A DNA stretch of 43,530 bases, taken from contig JAQZCZ010000006.1 in assembly GCA_028751095.1 (NCBI GenBank), positions 1 through 43,530 of the forward strand. The letters run 5' to 3'. The notes below the pieces were generated by a model. That model saw only the letters and a program-made list of their open reading frames with translations, was not told the origin of the DNA and ran no database searches. Position numbers and translations under genes: made by a program. How positions within the stretch are numbered: the first letter of the stretch is position 1; each line of letters begins with the position of its first letter. This DNA comes from Euryarchaeota archaeon Ods01 (GTDB lineage: Archaea; Halobacteriota; Halobacteria; Halobacteriales; Halorutilaceae). Positions 27,668 to 36,989 of the stretch are shown here, one piece after another.

Positions 27668-28882
27668 CTACAGGAGACCGTTCTGCTTAGCGACCGTATT
27701 GAGCTGTATCTCGTCGGTGCCTTCGACAATACGTAGGATACGTGCGAGATGTAGATGCTCCATGAACGGACTGTCCTCCGATAGACCGCTCGCGCCGTGT
27801 ATCTGAACGGCGTCGTCGGCTATCTGCCAGAACGTGTCGGTTGCGAACCATTTGAAGATTGACGACTGCTCCACGGTCCCCTGTCCTTCGTCCATCTGCC
27901 ACGCGAGACGTGTACCCGCGGCGTCGGCGGCGTAGTTCCGTGCGCGTCCCTTCGCCACCATGTTCGATATCTGCTGGTACTTACCGATAGGGCGTCCGAA
28001 TGCTTCGCGGTCGCCCGCGTACTCCTTGCACAGGTCAAGGAGATGGCGCGACATACCGACCGCGGTCGCTCCGAGTTCAAGACGTCCGAGCGAGAGGAAC
28101 GACATCGCGTTGTAGAATGCGCCGTCACGGGTTCCGAGGATACGGTCGTTGGGGACACGTACGTCGTCAAGGACGATTTCCGCCTGTAGTCCCTCCAAGC
28201 CGACGGCGTTGTTACGCGAACCTAACTCGAACTCGTCGCGCTCGACGAGGAAACACGTAATCCCGCCGTACCTTCCCGCTTCGTCCTGTGGCGTCGTGCG
28301 TGCGAAGACCTGTGCGAAGTCACAGTGGGGGGCGTTCGTAATCCACTGCTTCGTCCCGTTCAGGACCCATTCGTCGCCCTTCTTCTCGGCGGTCGTCTTC
28401 ATGCTCGGTGCGTCTGAGCCGACCGAGGGTTCGGTGAGCGCGAACGCCGTCGTCTTCTCGCCACGTATACAGGGTTCGAGGTAACGCTCAACCTGTTCGC
28501 CCTCCGCCTGTAAGAGGAGAGGCTTCGGTCCCTCGGGACCCGCGAGCATGAACTCCGACAGACCGCGCCCCTTCTCGGCGACGCGACGTTTAGCGAAGTA
28601 CCACGTCACGTTCGAAACGTCGTCGCCGCCGTACTCCTCGGGCATGTTCATGGCGTAGAAGCCCGCCTCGGCGCTCTTCCGCCGGACCTCGTCGACCGCA
28701 TCGATTACCTCGTCAGCGACCGCTCCGTTCGGTGCGTTACGTAGACGCGGGTTGTCGAAAGTCTCGCCGAGTTCCTTCTCGCGCGGCTTTACTTCCTGTT
28801 CGATGAACTCGTCTATGCTGTCCAAAATCAGGCGCGTCTCCTCGTCGGGCGCAAAGGAGACGCCTCCGTGTTGTTCGGTCAC
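27668..28882 (-). CDS. Acyl-CoA dehydrogenase
   Basis: AFALTEPSVGSDAPSMKTTAEKKGDEWVLNGTKQWITNA; C-terminal RILRIVEGTDEIQLNTVA. Confidence 0.95.
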   Translation of the reverse strand: MTEQHGGVSFAPDEETRLILDSIDEFIEQEVKPREKELGETFDNPRLRNAPNGAVADEVIDAVDEVRRKSAEAGFYAMNMPEEYGGDDVSNVTWYFAKRRVAEKGRGLSEFMLAGPEGPKPLLLQAEGEQVERYLEPCIRGEKTTAFALTEPSVGSDAPSMKTTAEKKGDEWVLNGTKQWITNAPHCDFAQVFARTTPQDEAGRYGGITCFLVERDEFELGSRNNAVGLEGLQAEIVLDDVRVPNDRILGTRDGAFYNAMSFLSLGRLELGATAVGMSRHLLDLCKEYAGDREAFGRPIGKYQQISNMVAKGRARNYAADAAGTRLAWQMDEGQGTVEQSSIFKWFATDTFWQIADDAVQIHGASGLSEDSPFMEHLHLARILRIVEGTDEIQLNTVAKQNGLL

Positions 28883-28932
28883 AACTCACAAAGAACCCGT
28901 GGTAATATATAGATTAGCCCGCAACGTCCCCC

Positions 28933-30069
28933 ATGCTCGACGGAATACGTGTCGTAGACCTGACAGGTCTTCTCCCAGGACCGTACGCGACGCAGATGCT
29001 CGCGGACCTCGGCGCTGACGTGGTGAAGATAGAGGCACCCGAGGGCGACCACGCGCGTTACGCGACACCGCGTCTCGACGGCGAGGGCGGCGTCTTCTCG
29101 ATGGTGAACCGCGGCAAGAGAAGCGTGAAGCTCAACCTCAAGGACGACGACGCACTCAACGCCTTCTACGCGCTCGTGGACGAGGACGGATGGGACGCCG
29201 ACGCCGTCGTCGAAGGCTTCCGTCCGGGTGTCGCCGACCGTCTCGGGGTTGGCTACGACGACGTGCGCAAGCGTAACGAGGATATCGTCTACTGCTCGCT
29301 CTCAGGATACGGACAGGAGGGCGAGGCGGCGGACGAGGCGGGGCACGACCTGAACTACGCCGCTTACGCCGGTCTGCTCGATATGACGCGGACGGGTGAC
29401 GGTGGCGAAGCCGCGATACCCGGCTTCCCCGTCGGCGATATGGCAGGCGGCGTCTTCGCGGCGCTCTCGGTCGTCTCTGCGCTTCTCGGACGAGAACGCG
29501 GCGCGGGCGGCGAGTATATCGACGCCTCGATGGCTGAGTCGCTCCTGTCGTTCTCGCAGGCGGTCGTACCCGACGCTCTCGCGGACGACTCCGAGGCGGC
29601 GGCGGGAGAAACGGCGCTGACGGGCGGGTACGCCTGCTACGGTATCTACGAGACGGCGGACGGCGAGGACGTGACGCTCGCGGCGCTCGAACCCAAGTTC
29701 TGGGCGGAGTTCTGCGAGACGGTGGGACGCGACGACCTCGTAGCCGACCATCCCGGGGACAACGAGACGCGTGCCGAGGTCGCCGAAATCTTCGGGTCGC
29801 GGACGCTCGACGAATGGCGCGAGACCTTCGACAGCACCGACGTTCCTTTCCGCGCCGTACGTTCGCTTGACGAGGCGCTGGAGGACGACGACGTGCGCGA
29901 ACGTCTGTTACGCGGAGGCGACGGCACGCCGCCGCGTGTCGGCTTTCCGGCGAAGACGCTGTCGGGCGTCGAACGCGAGACGGACGAGGCGCTTCCGTCG
30001 CACGGCGAGCATACCGACGAGGTTCTGCGTGAAGCAGGCTTAAGCGACGAGGAGATAGACGCGCTCTAG
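28933..30069 (+). CDS. CoA-transferase family III protein, probable alpha-methylacyl-CoA racemase
   Basis: GIRVVDLTGLLPGPYATQMLADLGADVVKIE; AMACR-like catalytic positions GHDLNYAAYAG (His), VGDMAGG (Asp), LEPKFW (Glu). Confidence 0.88.
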   Translation: MLDGIRVVDLTGLLPGPYATQMLADLGADVVKIEAPEGDHARYATPRLDGEGGVFSMVNRGKRSVKLNLKDDDALNAFYALVDEDGWDADAVVEGFRPGVADRLGVGYDDVRKRNEDIVYCSLSGYGQEGEAADEAGHDLNYAAYAGLLDMTRTGDGGEAAIPGFPVGDMAGGVFAALSVVSALLGRERGAGGEYIDASMAESLLSFSQAVVPDALADDSEAAAGETALTGGYACYGIYETADGEDVTLAALEPKFWAEFCETVGRDDLVADHPGDNETRAEVAEIFGSRTLDEWRETFDSTDVPFRAVRSLDEALEDDDVRERLLRGGDGTPPRVGFPAKTLSGVERETDEALPSHGEHTDEVLREAGLSDEEIDAL

Positions 30070-30842
30070 AACGAGAACAGGTCGATTCCGCCCGTGACGC
30101 CGACGACCTGCCCTGTCACGTAGTTCGCCTGTTCGCTCGACAGATAGGCGATGAGGTTGGCGACATCTTCCTCGGTACCGAGCTTACGCATCGGCGTCGC
30201 CTTGGCTATACGCGCGAAGTACTCGTCCATCTGTTCGAGCTGTTCGATATCCATGTCGGCGAGGGCACCGACGACGATATTCGGTGCGATGATGTTCGAC
30301 GTTACGCCGTGCTGAGCGCCTTCGAGGGCGAGCGTCTTACCGAATCCGACCATCGCCGCCTTGGTCGACGAGTACGACGCCTGTCCGAATCCTCCGTGCG
30401 TCCCTGCCATCGACGACATATTGACGACGCGTCCCCAGCCGCGTTCACACATCTCGGGGAAGATTTCGCGGGTGATATTGTACGTGCCCGTAAGGTTGAC
30501 CTCGATATCGCGGTCCCAGATTTCGTCGTCGAAGTCCTTCATCTGGTCGCGGGCATCGACCATCGCGGCGTTGTTGACGAGAACATCGACGCCGCCCGTC
30601 TCGTCACGTACGTCGGCGACCGTATCCTCGACATCCTCGCGGTCGGTGAGGTCACATTTGACCGCGAACGCTTCGCCGCCGTCGTCGCGTATTCCCTCGG
30701 CGACGTTTTCGGCGGAGTCCTCGTCAACGTCGAGAACGACGACCTCAGCGCCTTCCTGAGCGAGTATCTCGCAGTCTACGCTTCCTATACGTCCGGCTCC
30801 TCCTGTGACTAAGGCGGTCTTACCGTCGAGTCCGAAGTCCAT
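30066..30842 (-). CDS. SDR-family 3-oxoacyl/3-hydroxyacyl reductase/dehydrogenase
   Basis: GKTALVTGGAGRIGSVDCEILAQEGAEVVVLDVD; LVNNAAMV; Ser...YSSTKAA. Confidence 0.93.
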   Translation of the reverse strand: MDFGLDGKTALVTGGAGRIGSVDCEILAQEGAEVVVLDVDEDSAENVAEGIRDDGGEAFAVKCDLTDREDVEDTVADVRDETGGVDVLVNNAAMVDARDQMKDFDDEIWDRDIEVNLTGTYNITREIFPEMCERGWGRVVNMSSMAGTHGGFGQASYSSTKAAMVGFGKTLALEGAQHGVTSNIIAPNIVVGALADMDIEQLEQMDEYFARIAKATPMRKLGTEEDVANLIAYLSSEQANYVTGQVVGVTGGIDLFSF

Positions 30843-30954
30843 GGTTTGTCAGGGACAGCAACGGGCATAAATCTTCTGCGGGTTATGCGCGGCAGACATC
30901 CTTGGGAATAGTTACCATAGTCAAGTTTAAGAGAAAGGGACGCAACGGTAGCCG

Positions 30955-30963
30955 TAAGGAGGT
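30955..30963 (+). promoter_or_regulatory. Strong Shine-Dalgarno sequence
   Basis: TAAGGAGGT ending 5 nt before ATG 30969. Confidence 0.7.
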
Positions 30964-30968
30964 AAATA

Positions 30969-31421
30969 ATGACAGTAGATTTCCCGAGCGACGAATGGAT
31001 AGACGAGTGGAAGGAACAGCTCAACAGCAACGACGAGTACGCCGAGAAGGCGAGCGACTGGGGTGTCGGATGGAACGGTGACTTCATCTTTACCATAGAG
31101 GTTGACGAGGAAGCACAGGAGGAGTTTCCCGAACTCGTAGGCGACAACGAGAAGGTACATTACTTCATCGGACTCGAAGGCGGCGAATGTACCGAGGCGT
31201 ATCAGGTTGACGACCTCGAAGGGGTCGAGTACGGCTTCGAAATCATCGGACCGTACGAGAACTGGAAGGCTCTCGCACAGGGCGAGATAGGAGCTATCGA
31301 CAGCCTGATGAGCGGTAAGTTCGAGCTTCAGGGCGACATGCAACGGGTCATGCAGTACAGCGACGGCGCTGTCGAGATGGTCGAGACCGCAACCGACATC
31401 GAGACTAACTTCATCTACTGA
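30969..31421 (+). CDS. SCP-2-like sterol/lipid-carrier domain protein
   Basis: EYAEKASDWGVGWNGDFIFTIEVD...YENWKALAQGEIGAIDSLMSGKFELQGDMQRVMQYSDGAVEMV. Confidence 0.82.
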   Translation: MTVDFPSDEWIDEWKEQLNSNDEYAEKASDWGVGWNGDFIFTIEVDEEAQEEFPELVGDNEKVHYFIGLEGGECTEAYQVDDLEGVEYGFEIIGPYENWKALAQGEIGAIDSLMSGKFELQGDMQRVMQYSDGAVEMVETATDIETNFIY

Positions 31422-32518
31422 TGTCTTTCGGAAAGGTCGTGACGCTCGCTGGGGAGCGTGAGACGGAGATAAAGGAGATAGAACACAAGCCCGATATCGA
31501 GGACGACGCCGTCTTCACCGAGGTCGTCCAGACCAACGTCTGCGGGAGCGAGGTGCATTTCTGGAAGGGCGAGTTCCCCGTCCCGAACGGGGCGGTGCTG
31601 GGACACGAAGCGGTTCTACGTGTTGACGAACTCGGAGACAACGTTACGACCGACTCCGCAGGAAACCGAGTTGAGGAAGGAGACCTTGTTACGCCGGTCT
31701 ACTTCCAGCCGTGCGGCGAATGTGCGGGCTGTTCAAACGGACAGTTCTACGCGTGTGAGGTCGTCAAGAGTACCGGCGAATGGATGCAGCCACATTCGAT
31801 ACCGCCGCATTTCCGCGGGACTTTTGCGACTCATTACTACATCAACCCCGACCAGCGTTTCTACAAGGTCCCCGACGGCGTCCCCAATCACGTAGCCGCA
31901 GGGGCTAACTGCGCCCTTTCGCAGGTCATCTTCGGGCTTGACCGCGCCAACCTGACACAGGGCGAGACTGTTCTCGTGCAGGGAGCGGGCGGACTCGGTC
32001 TGAACGCCATCGCGGTCGCAAAGGAGACGGGTGCCGAGGTAGTCGTCGTCGAAGGCGCACCTGGACGTATCGAACGCGCCAAGGAGTTCGGAGCGGACCA
32101 CGTCGTCGATATGAAGGAGTACGAGGACTCGGGCGAACGTATACGCCGCGTGCAGGAGGTAACGGGCGGAGACGGCGCGGACGTGGGAATCGAGGTCGCC
32201 GGAATCCCCGCGGCGTTCAAGGAGGGCGTCAGTATGCTCCGTAACGGCGCTCGGTACGTCGAGATGGGTAATATCGCCACCGAACTAACGACGGAGTTCA
32301 GCCCCGCCGACCTCACCGTGAAACGTATCAACGTCAAGTCGCTCCTGTTCTACCAGCCGTGGTACCTCGAAAAGGCGCTTGACTTCCTCGAAAGGAACGC
32401 CGACGACTATCCGTACGATGACCTGCTTGACGCCAAGTTCCCACTCGAAGATGCTCAGGAGGCTCTCGAAGGAAGCGCCAACCAAGAGTTCACTCGTGCA
32501 AGCCTAATTCCCGAGTAG
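31421..32518 (+). CDS. Zinc-dependent alcohol dehydrogenase (MDR family)
   Basis: TNVCGSEVHFWKGEFPVPNGAVLGHEAV; CGECAGCSNGQFYAC; VLVQGAGGLGLNAIAVAKETGA; TGATG overlap with SCP-2 gene. Confidence 0.93.
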   Translation: MSFGKVVTLAGERETEIKEIEHKPDIEDDAVFTEVVQTNVCGSEVHFWKGEFPVPNGAVLGHEAVLRVDELGDNVTTDSAGNRVEEGDLVTPVYFQPCGECAGCSNGQFYACEVVKSTGEWMQPHSIPPHFRGTFATHYYINPDQRFYKVPDGVPNHVAAGANCALSQVIFGLDRANLTQGETVLVQGAGGLGLNAIAVAKETGAEVVVVEGAPGRIERAKEFGADHVVDMKEYEDSGERIRRVQEVTGGDGADVGIEVAGIPAAFKEGVSMLRNGARYVEMGNIATELTTEFSPADLTVKRINVKSLLFYQPWYLEKALDFLERNADDYPYDDLLDAKFPLEDAQEALEGSANQEFTRASLIPE

Positions 32519-32569
32519 CCGGAGAAAACCGGAGAAAGGCTTTTTCCCCTGTCGCGCGTCGTGTAGACC

Positions 32570-34537
32570 ATGTCATCAGACTGGCGTGACGCTGAGAAGG
32601 AGTACGAGGACGAGGTAACGGGGTGGAATACGGTTCCCGAGGCGATAGACGAGGCGGCGGAACGTCGTCCCGACGCCGAGGCGAGCATGTACAAGGGCGG
32701 TGTATACGACAGAACCTTGACCCCCGAGGCTCTGGACGAAGCGCCGGATGACGGGTTTGCGTCGCTGACCTACGGGGAGTTCCAGAGCCTGTACCGTCGT
32801 TTAACGGCGGGTTTCGACGAACTGGGCGTCGAAAAAGGCGACCGTGTCGGTATCTTCTCGAACACACGTGTCGAATGGGCACTCTCCGACTTCGCGCTCC
32901 TGTCGCGCGGCGCTACCGTCACCACCGTCTACTCCTCGTCGTCGCCTCGGCAGACGCGCTATCTGCTCGACGACCCCGACGCCTCGGGTGTAGTCGTCGA
33001 AAACGAGGAGCTTCTGGAACGCGTCCTTGAGGTCGAGGACGAACTGTCGCTTGAGTTCATCGTCACCATGGACGAAGTCGACGACGGTTACCTCGAACGC
33101 GACGACGTTCACACGCTCGCGGATGTCTACTCCTTCGGCGAGGAATCCTACGACGATAGTAGTTTCGACGGCTGGCTAAGCTCTATCGATATCGACGACC
33201 TCGCCACCCTCATCTATACCTCCGGTACCACCGGTCAGCCTAAGGGCGTCCGTCTGGAGCATCGGAACTTCAGGTCGTCGATAAACCAAGCACGGAAACG
33301 TTTCGGACCTCGTCCCGACAAGGACGACGACCTGCCGACAATAGACGAAAACGACCGTGTCGTCTCTTTCCTGCCTCTCGCACACGCTTTCGAGAGGTTC
33401 TCGTCTTTCCTGATGTACGCGAGCGGAGCGACGGTCGCCTACGCCGAGAGTCCAGACACTCTCAAGGAAGACTTCAGCGCGGTGAGTCCGACTACGGGGA
33501 CAAGCGTGCCGCGGGTCTACGAGAAGGTATACGACGCGATACGGGAAGAAGCGAGCAGTTCGCCGGTGAAGAAGAAGATATTCGACTGGGCGACCAAAGT
33601 CGGCGCGGAGTACCACAAGGCGGAGTCGGCGGGCTTCGTTCTGGAGACGAAACACAGCCTCGCCGACAAGCTCGTCTTCTCAAACGTCCGCGAAGCGCTC
33701 GGCGGCGAGCTTGAGTTCATGATAAGCGGCGGCGGTAGCCTGTCCGCCGACCTGTGTGCGCTCTACCACGGAATGGGGATGCCGATACTCGAAGGATACG
33801 GTCTGACGGAGACAGCGCCCATCGTCTCAGCCAACCCGCCAGAGAACCCTAAGATAGGTACTATCGGTCCGCCCGTTCCCGATATCGAGGTAAAGCTCGA
33901 CGAGGACGCCGCGCCGCCCGAGGTCCGTAACGGCGACGTGGGCGAACTCCTCGTCCGTGGACCCAACGTCACCGAGGGCTACTGGGAGAAGCCGGAAGAG
34001 ACGGAGGCGGCGTTTACCGAAGCCGACGATGGAGGCGACCCGTGGTTCCGGACAGGCGACGTTGTCCGTATCGACGACGACGGCTATCTGAAGTTCGTCG
34101 ACCGAGTCAAGGAGCTAATCGTCCTCTCGACGGGAAAGAACGTTCCGCCCCAGCCAATCGAGGACTCGTTCTCAACCTCCGCACTCGTCGAACAGTGCAT
34201 GGTAATGGGAAACGACGAGAAGTTTATCTCGGCATTAATCGTGCCCAACTTCGAAGGCGTCCGTAAACGCGCCGAGAAGGAAGGCATGGACCTGCCGGAA
34301 GACGACGAGGCTCTCGTCGACGACGACAGGGTGCGTGGATGGATAGAGGAAGAGGTCGAAGAGGTCAACCGGAACTTCGAGAAGTACGAGACTATCAAGA
34401 AGTTCGAGTTGGTCGCCGAGGAGTGGACCGACGAGAACGACATGCTGACGCCGAGCCTCAAGAAGAAACGTCGTAACATACTCGACGAACACGCCGACAA
34501 GGTAGAGAAGATATACGCCGAAGCCGAGGAGGAGTAG
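32570..34537 (+). CDS. Long-chain acyl-CoA synthetase (AMP-forming)
   Basis: ATLIYTSGTTGQPKGVRLEHRNF; EGYGLTETAPIVSAN; GYLKFVDRVKELIVLSTGKNVPPQPIE. Confidence 0.96.
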   Translation: MSSDWRDAEKEYEDEVTGWNTVPEAIDEAAERRPDAEASMYKGGVYDRTLTPEALDEAPDDGFASLTYGEFQSLYRRLTAGFDELGVEKGDRVGIFSNTRVEWALSDFALLSRGATVTTVYSSSSPRQTRYLLDDPDASGVVVENEELLERVLEVEDELSLEFIVTMDEVDDGYLERDDVHTLADVYSFGEESYDDSSFDGWLSSIDIDDLATLIYTSGTTGQPKGVRLEHRNFRSSINQARKRFGPRPDKDDDLPTIDENDRVVSFLPLAHAFERFSSFLMYASGATVAYAESPDTLKEDFSAVSPTTGTSVPRVYEKVYDAIREEASSSPVKKKIFDWATKVGAEYHKAESAGFVLETKHSLADKLVFSNVREALGGELEFMISGGGSLSADLCALYHGMGMPILEGYGLTETAPIVSANPPENPKIGTIGPPVPDIEVKLDEDAAPPEVRNGDVGELLVRGPNVTEGYWEKPEETEAAFTEADDGGDPWFRTGDVVRIDDDGYLKFVDRVKELIVLSTGKNVPPQPIEDSFSTSALVEQCMVMGNDEKFISALIVPNFEGVRKRAEKEGMDLPEDDEALVDDDRVRGWIEEEVEEVNRNFEKYETIKKFELVAEEWTDENDMLTPSLKKKRRNILDEHADKVEKIYAEAEEE

Positions 34538-34780
34538 TCAGCCGGATTCGGTGTCTGAGACCGCTTTCGACGCCTGTCTGACCGCCGACACCACCAAGTA
34601 GAGGAAAGCCCCGACGAACAGAGCCGTAGGGAGAATTACGTATCCGAACTCGCCCACAACACCGAGAGCGGCGTAGTCGTCCGACCAGACGTGGCTCTCG
34701 GAGCCGCGGACCAACGCCGTCAGAGGGAGTAGCAGTAGGGCTACGCCTCGGTTGATACTGCGCCGTAGTTCGTCCGTCAT
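34538..34780 (-). CDS. Small membrane protein
   Basis: 80 aa with two hydrophobic segments. Confidence 0.6.
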   Translation of the reverse strand: MTDELRRSINRGVALLLLPLTALVRGSESHVWSDDYAALGVVGEFGYVILPTALFVGAFLYLVVSAVRQASKAVSDTESG

Positions 34781-34805
34781 ACCCCTGTCACAGGAACGCC
34801 GTCGA

Positions 34806-35714
34806 CTAATATTCGTCGGTCAGAAGCTTTTCGACCATCCTGACCGCAGAGGGGGCGTCCTCAGCGATAACGTACGCGACGGGTTCGACACCGAATCCGC
34901 CGCGGTGGTAGGCTACGTCGGGAACCCCGTCAGCGAACGCCTCGGCAAGTGCGTCGCGGCGCTCGTCGCGGTCAGGGTCAAACTCAACGGCGCGCATGCC
35001 GGCATCTTCGGCGGCGGAGAGTAGTTCGTCAGAGGTAGCGAGGTTGAGCGCCCCGCGTTTCGACGGTTCGGTACGGGCGGCGGCAAGAACGACCGCTGAG
35101 ACGTTCTTCGACGCGCCGAACTCGGGGTTCGCGGGGACGTGTACGCGTCCGTTCATCGCGTAGAGGCGTCCTGGAACGGCGGCAACGTCGGCTGTGGATT
35201 CGGCGTCCGAGAGAGCCTGCGCGACGTTCGTTCCGACGTTGGGGACATGCGAGGCGACGTTGGGAACGTTCTTGAAACGCCTGACAGCACGACGTACGTC
35301 GTGAAGGGTCTCGTTCTCCTCCAAGAGACGGGAGTCGCCGCCCGCTACACAGAGGTCACAGCCGGTGCCTCGGAGCGCCGGTGCCTCCCGTTCGTGGACC
35401 TCGCAGATAGGTCCGCGGTCTTCGAGAGCGCGGACGAGTCCGATAACCTCGGAAAGAGCCTCGTACTCGTTGAGGCTGTCGTCGTCGAACCCTTCGGCGA
35501 CGCGTTCGGCTGTATCACGGACGCGGCTGTCACGCGCTATAACCTCCTCAACCTCAACCTCACCCGCGACGTACTTGCTGACGGCAGGCTGGGATATACT
35601 CATCCGTTCGGCTATCTCCTGTTGGGTAAAGCCGCGTTCGTCGAGTTCGGAGGCGAGTAAGGCACGGAAGGTCGGAAGAAAGGAGTCCACGACTATCTCG
35701 CTGGGTAGCTTCAT
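34806..35714 (-). CDS. thiR: HTH + ThiN-domain regulator (ThiR-like)
   Basis: N-terminal HTH FTQQEIAERMSISQPAVSKYVAG; C-terminal ThiN-like VPNVGTNVAQALSDAESTADVAAVPGRLYAMNGRVHVPANPEFGASKNVSAVVLAA; ATG at 35714 preferred. Confidence 0.87.
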   Translation of the reverse strand: MKLPSEIVVDSFLPTFRALLASELDERGFTQQEIAERMSISQPAVSKYVAGEVEVEEVIARDSRVRDTAERVAEGFDDDSLNEYEALSEVIGLVRALEDRGPICEVHEREAPALRGTGCDLCVAGGDSRLLEENETLHDVRRAVRRFKNVPNVASHVPNVGTNVAQALSDAESTADVAAVPGRLYAMNGRVHVPANPEFGASKNVSAVVLAAARTEPSKRGALNLATSDELLSAAEDAGMRAVEFDPDRDERRDALAEAFADGVPDVAYHRGGFGVEPVAYVIAEDAPSAVRMVEKLLTDEY

Positions 35715-35796
35715 AGAGGACGTAGAGGACCGGCGATAATAAACGTCCCCGACATACCGGCGCAAGCTACATACCGAAGCGGCGACAAGTTCGGGC

Positions 35797-36987
35797 ATGG
35801 CTGAGAACGACGCTTATATCGTAGACGCTGTACGGACGCCGTTCGGGAAGGAAGACGGGGTCTTCAAAGACACCCATCCGCAGGACCTCGGGGCGGAGCC
35901 TCTGAAGGCTCTGGAGGACCGCGTCGGATTCGACCCTGCGGACGACATCGAGGATATCCATTACGGCTGTGTGACTCCGAAGGGAGAGCAGGGCTACAAC
36001 ATCGCTCGTCTCCTGCCGCTCGTCGCCGGATGGGATGTCGACGTACCCGGTGTCCAGCTGAACAGGCAGTGCGGCTCGGGACAGCAGGCGGTCAACTTCG
36101 CGGCGGCGAACGTCAAGAGCGGTATGCACGACTGCGTAATCGCGGGGGGCGTCGAGCATATGACGCGCGAACCGATGGGAAGTGACGGCGACTTCGGCTC
36201 CTTCAGCGAGACGTACAGCGACCGTTTCAAGATAGTCCCTCAGGGAGAGAGTGCCGAGCTTATCGCGGACGAATGGGGGATATCACGTGACGACGTAGAC
36301 GACCTCGCTTTCGACTCGCAGATGCGTATGAAGGAGGCGGTGGAGGACGGAAGATACGAGAGTCAGCTTGTTCCGGTAGAGACGGAGGTTGAGCGCGAGG
36401 ACGACGACGGCGAGACGACGGTGGAGGAAATCGTCGTCGAAGAGGACGAGCATCCGCGCCCCAACACGACGCGGGACAAGTTTGAGAAGCTACCGACCGT
36501 CTTCCGTGGTCCAGGGGACGGCGTCATCACGCCCGGGAACTCATCGGGTATCGTCGATGGCTCGTCAGCGATGGTCGTTGCCTCGGGCGAGAAGGTCGAG
36601 GAAGAAGGCTGGGAGCCGAAGGCACGTATCGTGGACGTGGCGCTCGCGGGCGTCGACCCCGTTATGATGCTGACGGGTCCGATTCCTGCTACCGAGAAGG
36701 TTCTGGACAAGACGGATATGACGGTCGACGACATCGACCTGTTCGAATGTAACGAGGCTTTCTCTTCGGTCGTACACGCGTGGCTAGAGGAGACGGGCGC
36801 GCCGTGGGACAGGACGAACGTGAACGGCGGGGCTATCGCGCACGGACATCCGCTCGGTGCTACGGGTAGCGCGCTCATCACGAAGCTGGTCCACGAACTC
36901 GAACGTACAGGAGGACGGTACGGTCTCTCGACGATGTGTATAGGATTCGGTCAGGGAATAGCGACGATAGTCGAACGCGTCGAGTAG
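35797..36987 (+). CDS. Thiolase (acetyl-CoA acyltransferase)
   Basis: VDAVRTPFGKEDGVF; LNRQCGSGQQAVNFAA; NVNGGAIAHGHPLGATGSALI; MCIGFGQGIATIVE. Confidence 0.96.
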   Translation: MAENDAYIVDAVRTPFGKEDGVFKDTHPQDLGAEPLKALEDRVGFDPADDIEDIHYGCVTPKGEQGYNIARLLPLVAGWDVDVPGVQLNRQCGSGQQAVNFAAANVKSGMHDCVIAGGVEHMTREPMGSDGDFGSFSETYSDRFKIVPQGESAELIADEWGISRDDVDDLAFDSQMRMKEAVEDGRYESQLVPVETEVEREDDDGETTVEEIVVEEDEHPRPNTTRDKFEKLPTVFRGPGDGVITPGNSSGIVDGSSAMVVASGEKVEEEGWEPKARIVDVALAGVDPVMMLTGPIPATEKVLDKTDMTVDDIDLFECNEAFSSVVHAWLEETGAPWDRTNVNGGAIAHGHPLGATGSALITKLVHELERTGGRYGLSTMCIGFGQGIATIVERVE

Positions 36988-36989
36988 AG

